From: an uncultured Geobacteraceae bacterium
Lineage (GTDB): Bacteria > Desulfobacterota > Desulfuromonadia > Geobacterales > Pseudopelobacteraceae
Length of the DNA: 11,342 nucleotides
Direction: 5' to 3'
Assembly (NCBI GenBank): GCA_903879825.1
Contig: CAIRND010000385.1
Coordinates: 1 to 11,342 of the forward strand
This document shows, in pieces, positions 7,111 through 11,342 of the stretch. Under the pieces are notes generated by a model. That model saw only the letters and a program-made list of their open reading frames with translations. It had not been told where the DNA came from and did not search any database. The position numbers and the translations under genes are program-made. Position 1 is the stretch's first letter, and each line of letters begins with the position of its first letter.

Positions 7111-7146
7111 GCAATCGGGGGCTGCTTTAATCCCGATTGCTTTATC
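7111..7146 (+). terminator. Hairpin, candidate attenuator/terminator in the HDOD leader
   Basis: GCAATCGGG (7111-7119) is perfectly complementary to CCCGATTGC (7132-7140), with a 12-base loop, followed by TTTATC. The stem is strong but the T-tract is short and interrupted, so it may be a leaky terminator or attenuator. It lies about 100 bases before the HDOD start and downstream of the structured element at 6984-7056, the order expected of an aptamer plus expression platform. Confidence 0.45.
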
Positions 7147-7242
7147 CCGTATATCTGGTATCTTTGCCCCGAAGTCAGCTATTTGAATTGTATCATCAGT
7201 GCACCTTTTATCTACGGGCCTGCCGGACTGAGGAGAAATAGT

Positions 7243-8277
7243 ATGCTTTCTTTTTTTAACTGGATATATGCTCTCTTTAGGCTGGCGCCAGACGATTCAG
7301 GCACGAGAACCGCTTCACGTTGTCACAACTCGCCCTCTGAGGACTCTACACAAGCTACCACCGGCAAGCCTGATGCCGGGGAAACAATTGCTTTACTACC
7401 AAAAGAGGGTGTGACTTTTCTTCAAGCACTTCTAAATACCGAGACACCTCCCAAGGATTTACAGTCATTTTCTTCTTTTGACCGAACCTTCGTTTCTAAC
7501 TGTATTCGTAAAATACGGGAGAACAGCTTTGAAATCCCAATGTTGCCGAATGCAGTCATCCGCACACAAGAATTACTGTCCAATCCGAAGGTCGTGGCAT
7601 CCGACTTCATCGAGATTATTAAAGAGGATCCGACCCTGTCGGTGGAATTGTTGCGATTGGCAAATTCCTCATATCTGGGTTTCAGCACACCTACTCTTGA
7701 CCTTAAACACGCGATAGTAAGGGTCGGATTCGGCCAATTACACGGATTGGTCACCATGTTATCATTACGTTCACGGATTCTTCAGGGGGAACACTTTAGA
7801 AATGAAGTGAAGTGGATAATGGAGTTATCTCTTTCTACGGCAAAACTCTGTCAACAACTGGCTCCCGAACTGCACATGGCGCCTGGTGAGGCGTTTACCC
7901 TTGGTCTATTGCATCACATCGAATACCTGATCGTTTTGGGTGAGGCATCTCAAAACGCGGGGAAACACTTCAGCGGTGCAGTATCACGCGATGCAGTGTT
8001 GGAAGTTGTACACCGTTTCGGGGATTCTTTACATGCGCTTACATCAAGAAGTTGGGGATTTGGAGAGAAAAACGACATGAAACTCTTAGGCAATGGGGAG
8101 AACGAACAAAAAACAGGGGATGGTGATACTATCGAACTACGAAAGCGTATTGACACTCTTCAGCGCATGCTAATCACTGCATTGGGAGGGAAACATCACC
8201 TTACCGACACAGCAGGCTTTAATCCCACAAATGTCAAAGAAGCCATTTCAATATCTATAGCACAAACGGCCAATTGA
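7243..8277 (+). CDS. HDOD domain-containing protein
   Basis: This 344-aa cytoplasmic protein has a low-complexity polar N-terminal region (residues 18-48, rich in S, T, D) and an HDOD domain from about 97 to 275. The domain opens with the typical IPMLPNAVIRTQELLSNP and EDPTLSVELLRLANSSYLG motifs, followed by LDLKHAIVRVGFGQL. Where HD phosphohydrolases have an HD pair, this protein has GLLHHIEYL (221-229), so metal-dependent phosphodiesterase activity is unlikely; HDOD proteins are generally regarded as non-catalytic regulators in signalling and motility. The C-terminal 65 residues are charged and unassigned. The ATG at 7243 has an AGGAG Shine-Dalgarno at 7231-7235 with a 7-base spacer, which decides the start although the frame extends upstream. 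It converges with fapA; the two stops are 36 bp apart. Confidence 0.85.
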   Translation: MLSFFNWIYALFRLAPDDSGTRTASRCHNSPSEDSTQATTGKPDAGETIALLPKEGVTFLQALLNTETPPKDLQSFSSFDRTFVSNCIRKIRENSFEIPMLPNAVIRTQELLSNPKVVASDFIEIIKEDPTLSVELLRLANSSYLGFSTPTLDLKHAIVRVGFGQLHGLVTMLSLRSRILQGEHFRNEVKWIMELSLSTAKLCQQLAPELHMAPGEAFTLGLLHHIEYLIVLGEASQNAGKHFSGAVSRDAVLEVVHRFGDSLHALTSRSWGFGEKNDMKLLGNGENEQKTGDGDTIELRKRIDTLQRMLITALGGKHHLTDTAGFNPTNVKEAISISIAQTAN

Positions 8278-8313
8278 GTTACCACACACGTACTCAATAA
8301 AACCTACCAGTAG

Positions 8314-9750
8314 TTAGAGCGAAGAGGCGTCACGATCCAAATCCCTAATGACAGCTGTTTCCATATCCCAGGCCTTTGCAAACAAACTATTTAAATCCAG
8401 ATACCTAAACCCACCTTCAACAGTATTCTCAATTATGCTTTTAGCCATTTCCCTGGATTCCTTAATTTCTTCTGTGGCTTTTCCTAAGGTCATATGAACA
8501 TTGCCGTATAAAGCGCCCTTTACATTAATTTTAGGGTTGGCAGTCGGCTTATCCTTCTTTTTAAGAGCGATTATTTTACCTTTAATACCTGCTATTTCTT
8601 TTCGCATTTCCATGGCAATAAGCAAAGGAAGTACAAATTTTGCCTCAAAGTCCAATTCGGTCAACCTTGCCTGCAAGCTGTCCAGCTCAGTTAAATCGTT
8701 ATAATCATCTCCCGCGTGCAGAACCGTTTTAACCAGATACACCGATCCAAGTTTTCTTGCTTCTATTCCACCCATGGCGATACAAGTGCCGCCTATAATG
8801 GCACCTTTTTCAACGATGATTTTGCCCAGTGCTCTAATATTGCAATTATGTAATTCGACACCAACAATCATGTCACCTTTGCACTCTATATCTGTGTCAT
8901 GAATAAAATTAGCTCTGAGTGTGCCTCCACAGTAAATTGATCCTTTGCCTGCCCCATCCATCCCGCAAAATGTAATATCTCCATCACTGTTAATAGAACA
9001 TGCCCCGATATTACCCGCAACTTTCAATCCTTTTTTTGCCGTTATATTAAAATTATCATGAACATCGCCCTTAACATTAACTACACCTCTAAAATCAATA
9101 GTGCCTACTCTGAAATCAACATTACGCTTAACAACAAATTCTTCTTCAACAGATATCTCTACTGCTGACTGGCATAATCTTCCCGTGCTTGCAGCGAATA
9201 AGACGTTGGTGTCGCGTTCTACGCGTATGTTTCGGCCAATTTTTGTTTTCATAGGCTTGCCATGTAGCGCAGGAATTAGTTCACCGGTGATGTTACGACC
9301 AGGGACTCCCTCCCCAGCAGACACTATTCGCCCTATTTCTTCACCGGCAGAAATATTCAGAAAGGTCTGAACAAGATACATATCAACAATGCTCGTGTGA
9401 TTTTCAGCCGTAGGGATTGGTGTAGATGGTTGAACTATTATATCAAGATATTCATCAGTTCCATTTACGGGCCGTATTCCTGATGCCAGTAAAATATCGA
9501 CTAGCTTTATTCCAGCGGCAGCTTTCACTGCAAAATCATCTAAGGCCTCGTGGTCGATGTCAAATTTCACGTTGTACTGATCTAATAAAACACACAGTTC
9601 GGCTTTTGTTATCATTGTCCCGTTTTCTGTCGGCACATAACTGCAATAACATTCAAATCTACCTTCAGGTATTCTAAGGTAGATACTGTATCCCACTTTT
9701 TTTATTTCGTTACCGGTTGGCTGCCTGATTTGAGCCACTTTTGTAGACAT
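8314..9750 (-). CDS. FapA family protein (DUF342)
   Basis: The 478-aa protein has a FapA N-terminal domain (about residues 50-190, with the VSAGEGVPGRNITGE motif at 143-157, diagnostic of DUF342). A repetitive beta-helix-like region follows at about 205-345, with many Gly- and Val-rich strands such as GVVNVKGDVHDNF and GDITFCGMDGAGKGSIYCGG. A charged helical stretch (355-400) and a tail ending in RDASSL complete it. FapA-family proteins are known from flagellar assembly and cell-surface contexts; no flagellar gene is in this window, so this is a solitary copy whose role is not shown. The first 45 residues before the domain are an extra N-terminal segment. The ATG at 9750 is preceded by AAGGA with a 6-base spacer, a good Shine-Dalgarno. 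It carries no signal peptide. Confidence 0.85.
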   Translation of the reverse strand: MSTKVAQIRQPTGNEIKKVGYSIYLRIPEGRFECYCSYVPTENGTMITKAELCVLLDQYNVKFDIDHEALDDFAVKAAAGIKLVDILLASGIRPVNGTDEYLDIIVQPSTPIPTAENHTSIVDMYLVQTFLNISAGEEIGRIVSAGEGVPGRNITGELIPALHGKPMKTKIGRNIRVERDTNVLFAASTGRLCQSAVEISVEEEFVVKRNVDFRVGTIDFRGVVNVKGDVHDNFNITAKKGLKVAGNIGACSINSDGDITFCGMDGAGKGSIYCGGTLRANFIHDTDIECKGDMIVGVELHNCNIRALGKIIVEKGAIIGGTCIAMGGIEARKLGSVYLVKTVLHAGDDYNDLTELDSLQARLTELDFEAKFVLPLLIAMEMRKEIAGIKGKIIALKKKDKPTANPKINVKGALYGNVHMTLGKATEEIKESREMAKSIIENTVEGGFRYLDLNSLFAKAWDMETAVIRDLDRDASSL

Positions 9751-10243
9751 TATGTGTCCTTAGTTTTATCATTTCATATTCAGACTTGCATCAGGCCAAT
9801 AAATTATCCGAGAGTTAATGATACATGTTGAGCAATTACCCTCTATTGAGTTGGATTAGGCTTACGATCCTCTGTTTTATATATTCGTCATGTACGCTAA
9901 ATCGGCCTGATTGGTGTTTAAACAACAATGGCATTTCATCCCTTTGCTGGCTTAGATCGCTTTTGAAAGAGACCGCGTAACTGACGAGAAAAAGACAATA
10001 TATGTTCAGATGCTACTTAAACATCTCAGACATTTCAAGTTATAAGTTTTCTGAACGGTTATATTTGGCAGATCAGCGGTAAAGAAGGATTGAAGATTCC
10101 GAAGCACTCTGAGTGCCTTTGCCATTCGGCTTACCGCCCCTTCACCAGGGTTCGCAGAGGACTTACATCAAAGTCACAAATTCCGCACCGCAGCTGATTC
10201 GATAGCACTTACGCACACGCGTCAAACCTGGCGCACACAAATA
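9751..10243. other. Non-coding stretch between fapA and the tRNA remnant
   Basis: No frame in this 493-bp stretch looks coding. Small items seen are TGTTTAAACA (9915-9924, palindrome) and the hairpin GCACTC-T-GAGTGC (10104-10116). The fapA promoter must lie in the first hundred or so bases on the minus strand, but I see no convincing -35/-10 pair there. The sequence around 10095-10240 is more GC-rich than its AT-rich surroundings. Confidence 0.4.
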
Positions 10244-10271
10244 AAGGGCTGAGCTTTTCAGCTAAACCCTT
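10244..10271 (-). terminator. Rho-independent-type hairpin following the tRNA remnant
   Basis: Read on the minus strand, AAGGGTTTAGCT and AGCTCAGCCCTT form a 12-bp stem with one G-U pair and one mismatch, capped by a GAAA tetraloop. It is followed by TTTATTT (10243-10237 region). It begins 7 bases after the CCA end of the tRNA remnant, the usual position of a tRNA gene terminator. Confidence 0.6.
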
Positions 10272-10278
10272 GAATTTC

Positions 10279-10299
10279 TGGCGCGAGAAACGGGATTCG
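10279..10299 (-). tRNA. tRNA 3'-end remnant (best fit tRNA-Gly), probable attachment-site scar
   Basis: On the minus strand CGAATCCCGTTTCTCGCGCCA reads as the end of a tRNA: T-loop bases CGAAT, T-stem 3' side CCCGT, acceptor 3' strand TTCTCGC, discriminator G and CCA. The acceptor sequence would pair with GCGAGAA, the 5' end I associate with proteobacterial tRNA-Gly(GCC), although that tRNA normally has a U discriminator. Upstream of CGAAT the tRNA match stops abruptly, so this is not a working tRNA. Tyrosine-recombinase elements often duplicate precisely this segment. Confidence 0.5.
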
Positions 10300-10533
10300 G
10301 TGAAGGTCATTTAAGTAGTTCCACTGAGCTTAATAAAAAGTAAATATATTAATATCAGACAGTTGGAACTTATTTCTTTGTGGTGTCCGTCCAAGTAAGC
10401 ACATCAAATTCGGTTTAAATCCAGGTCTTCATGCGAAAGAATTGCGATAGCAGGCCGCAGGCTGACCTTCTTGATCTTTTTGGTAATGAGACTGCCCACA
10501 ATGATGGAACGATCAGTATTCCTTTTGTGAAAT
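10300..10533. other. Non-coding stretch between tRNA remnant and PPIase remnant
   Basis: This stretch holds an imperfect inverted repeat (AGTTCCACTG at 10317-10326 with CAGTTGGAACT at 10360-10370, one extra base, loop very AT-rich). It also holds the first part of a 42-codon plus-strand frame from ATG 10434 to a stop at 10557-10559 (for example GTISIPFVKSTTFETQR). That frame may be the tail of a destroyed gene, but I do not recognise it. Confidence 0.3.
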
Positions 10534-10806
10534 CTACAACGTTTGAGACGCAGAGGTAAGGACAACCGGCGGAGTTGGTACGCTACCTGACACCTGAACG
10601 GCCTCTATCGCCTTTACTGTGTCCAGCCCTTGAATAACTTTCCCGAAAACGGCATACCCCTGCCCTGCGGGAAGGTCGAGGTTAGTACCGGCATTGTTTG
10701 TTCCTGAATTGGGGTTGTTGTTGACCGCGTTGAAATAGAATTGGGATGTCGCAGAATTAAGAGACGAGGATCGTGCCATGGCGATCGTACCCTGTGAATT
10801 AGTCAT
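10534..10806 (-). pseudogene. Cyclophilin-type peptidyl-prolyl isomerase, 5' truncated
   Basis: The 90 residues match the second half of a bacterial cyclophilin: GTIAMARSSSLNSATSQFYFN corresponds to the conserved GT-AMAR-----SATSQFF-N active-site region, and QGYAVFGKVIQGLDTVKAIE to the conserved GYAVFGKV--GMD-V--I block. The tail PVVLTSASQTL is typical of the C-terminus, and the insert NNPNSGTNNAGTNLDLP is a loop. The first half, with the beginning of the active site and any signal peptide, is absent. The frame closes at a TAA only a few codons upstream of ATG 10806, inside the neighbouring gene fragment. A free C-terminal half is unlikely to fold as an enzyme. The break coincides with the end of the membrane-protein fragment at 10799-11020. 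Confidence 0.8.
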
Positions 10807-11020
10807 TCCCGTTGCCGATTATTTTGGGGATGAACTGCGGTTGCATGGTTGGCAGCATCAAGCTGAGCAGAGAACCAACCGCCCAGCAGGCTGTTGCTGC
10901 AATCCAGACCCCGAAACCGCGATAGGTGGTGCGGGTGCGCCACGTGTGGAACAGTATCAGTACCAGGATAAAGTCTGTAATAATACTGATGACGACGATG
11001 GTGGCGGTGTCGAGTTTCAT
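10799..11020 (-). pseudogene. N-terminal membrane segment of a probable GGDEF-type signalling protein, truncated
   Basis: This 73-aa fragment begins at ATG 11020, 11 bases after the stop of the outer-membrane gene, with a weak GGA as the only Shine-Dalgarno candidate. It has two membrane helices, TIVVISIITDFILVLILFH (7-25) and GVWIAATACWAVGSLLSLML (about 37-56), joined by the basic loop TWRTRTTYRG. This resembles the N-terminal membrane region of diguanylate cyclases in Geobacter-like bacteria; that identification is from memory of family style and is moderate. The frame ends in NGND-stop exactly where cyclophilin sequence begins in another frame, so the rest of the gene, including any GGDEF domain, is lost. 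Confidence 0.5.
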
Positions 11021-11031
11021 GTGTATATCCG

Positions 11032-11342
11032 TTAGAATTTGATGGTGATGCGGTTCATCACCAGAGTACCCTGATTAGTATTGCGCGTCAGCACGTCCTG
11101 ATAAGCGGCCAGAGATATTTTTACCTTGTCAAAGCTACCGTAATACACCTCACCACCAACAGCAAGACGTGTAAGCCCGCTGTCATGCTGGGTGGCTCCA
11201 CCCTTTTTATTGTTTTCACCACTGATAAAATTAATGGCCGGGCCGATCCTGATGTTCTCTGCCGCACGCACAGTGACCAGGCTCTCGGCGGTGAATTCGT
11301 TGCCGGGAGTAACATCGTTGTCATGGTTGCGGAAACGGATGG
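11032..11342 (-). CDS. Outer-membrane beta-barrel protein, C-terminal part (gene runs off the window)
   Basis: The minus-strand frame is open from the right edge (11342) to TAA at 11032-11034, giving 102 residues with no start in sight; the GTG at 11271 is internal. Alternating amphipathic strands (ESLVTVRAAENIRIGPAINF, RLAVGGEVYYGSFDKVKISLAAY) and the final phenylalanine of NRITIKF are the marks of an outer-membrane barrel recognised by the BAM complex. The VTPGNEF loop and overall style resemble the transporters annotated as phenol-degradation MetA-pathway proteins, but that subfamily call is tentative. It is upstream of, and probably co-transcribed with, the truncated membrane protein at 10799-11020. 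Confidence 0.6.
   Translation of the reverse strand, partial: IRFRNHDNDVTPGNEFTAESLVTVRAAENIRIGPAINFISGENNKKGGATQHDSGLTRLAVGGEVYYGSFDKVKISLAAYQDVLTRNTNQGTLVMNRITIKF

Larger units (their letters stand above)
6920..7242 (+). other. Structured non-coding leader before the HDOD gene
   Basis: This 323-bp gap holds no convincing gene. It contains CAATTTTAATTG (6969-6980), a branched structure closed by a 10-bp stem (6984-6993 with 7047-7056), and a separate 9-bp hairpin (7111-7140), described in their own entries. The HDOD frame is open back to a GTG at 7084, but that extension passes through the hairpin, has no Shine-Dalgarno sequence and does not look like family sequence, so I treat it as leader. 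Confidence 0.5.

Noticed and set aside
7084..7242. Upstream GTG extension of the HDOD gene (53 extra residues)
   Set aside because: No Shine-Dalgarno at 7084, the extension runs through a perfect 9-bp hairpin, and ATG 7243 has an AGGAG at the right distance.
10434..10559. 42-codon plus-strand frame (and an open minus frame over the same bases)
   Set aside because: Too short, no Shine-Dalgarno, overlaps the 3' end of the cyclophilin remnant and no family recognised; noted only inside the gap description.
10778..11035. 85-codon plus-strand frame
   Set aside because: It is antisense to the membrane-protein fragment and the cyclophilin remnant, both of which have clear family features.

Overview
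The window looks like an accessory stretch of a Deltaproteobacterial chromosome, most likely Geobacter/Pelobacter-like (Desulfuromonadia). This rests on gene style only: a periplasmic-binding-domain/PAS hybrid histidine kinase, an HDOD protein, a solitary FapA (DUF342) protein, and a membrane N-terminus typical of diguanylate cyclases next to a C-terminal outer-membrane barrel strand. The taxonomic call is an inference; no rRNA or complete tRNA is present to settle it.

Layout. 1-450: three tandem DnaA-box-like 9-mers (62-91), a short minus-strand gene of unknown function (132-311 or 338), and an AT-rich inverted repeat overlapping a strong promoter. 451-3453: a defence/persistence-type island with an AAA ATPase carrying DUF4143 and a PD-(D/E)XK-like nuclease motif, then a HipB-type antitoxin/repressor and a HipA-type Ser/Thr kinase toxin with all recognisable catalytic residues. 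The hipBA promoter lies in four direct repeats with an exact 27-bp period, each able to act as -10 of one promoter and -35 of the next; a perfect 19-bp palindrome fills the main spacer. The ATPase promoter shares the 9-mer GTATTGACA and appears to give a leaderless mRNA.

3454-9750: signalling block. A 1087-aa sensor kinase (SBP_bac_3 periplasmic domain, one TM segment, three PAS domains, HisKA/HATPase, C-terminal receiver) is followed by a 320-bp leader with strong RNA-structure potential, then an HDOD gene, then fapA in convergent orientation. These proteins may belong to one signalling or surface-behaviour programme, but nothing in the window shows a direct link.

9751-11342: a scar region. 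A 21-nt tRNA 3'-end remnant (best fit tRNA-Gly) with its own terminator hairpin sits in otherwise non-coding DNA, as expected for an attachment site or for recombination debris. Beyond it, the C-terminal half of a cyclophilin-type peptidyl-prolyl isomerase is joined out of frame to the N-terminal membrane part of a probable GGDEF-type protein, so both are broken. The C-terminus of an outer-membrane barrel protein runs off the right edge on the minus strand. No integrase, transposase, CRISPR array or complete tRNA was found.
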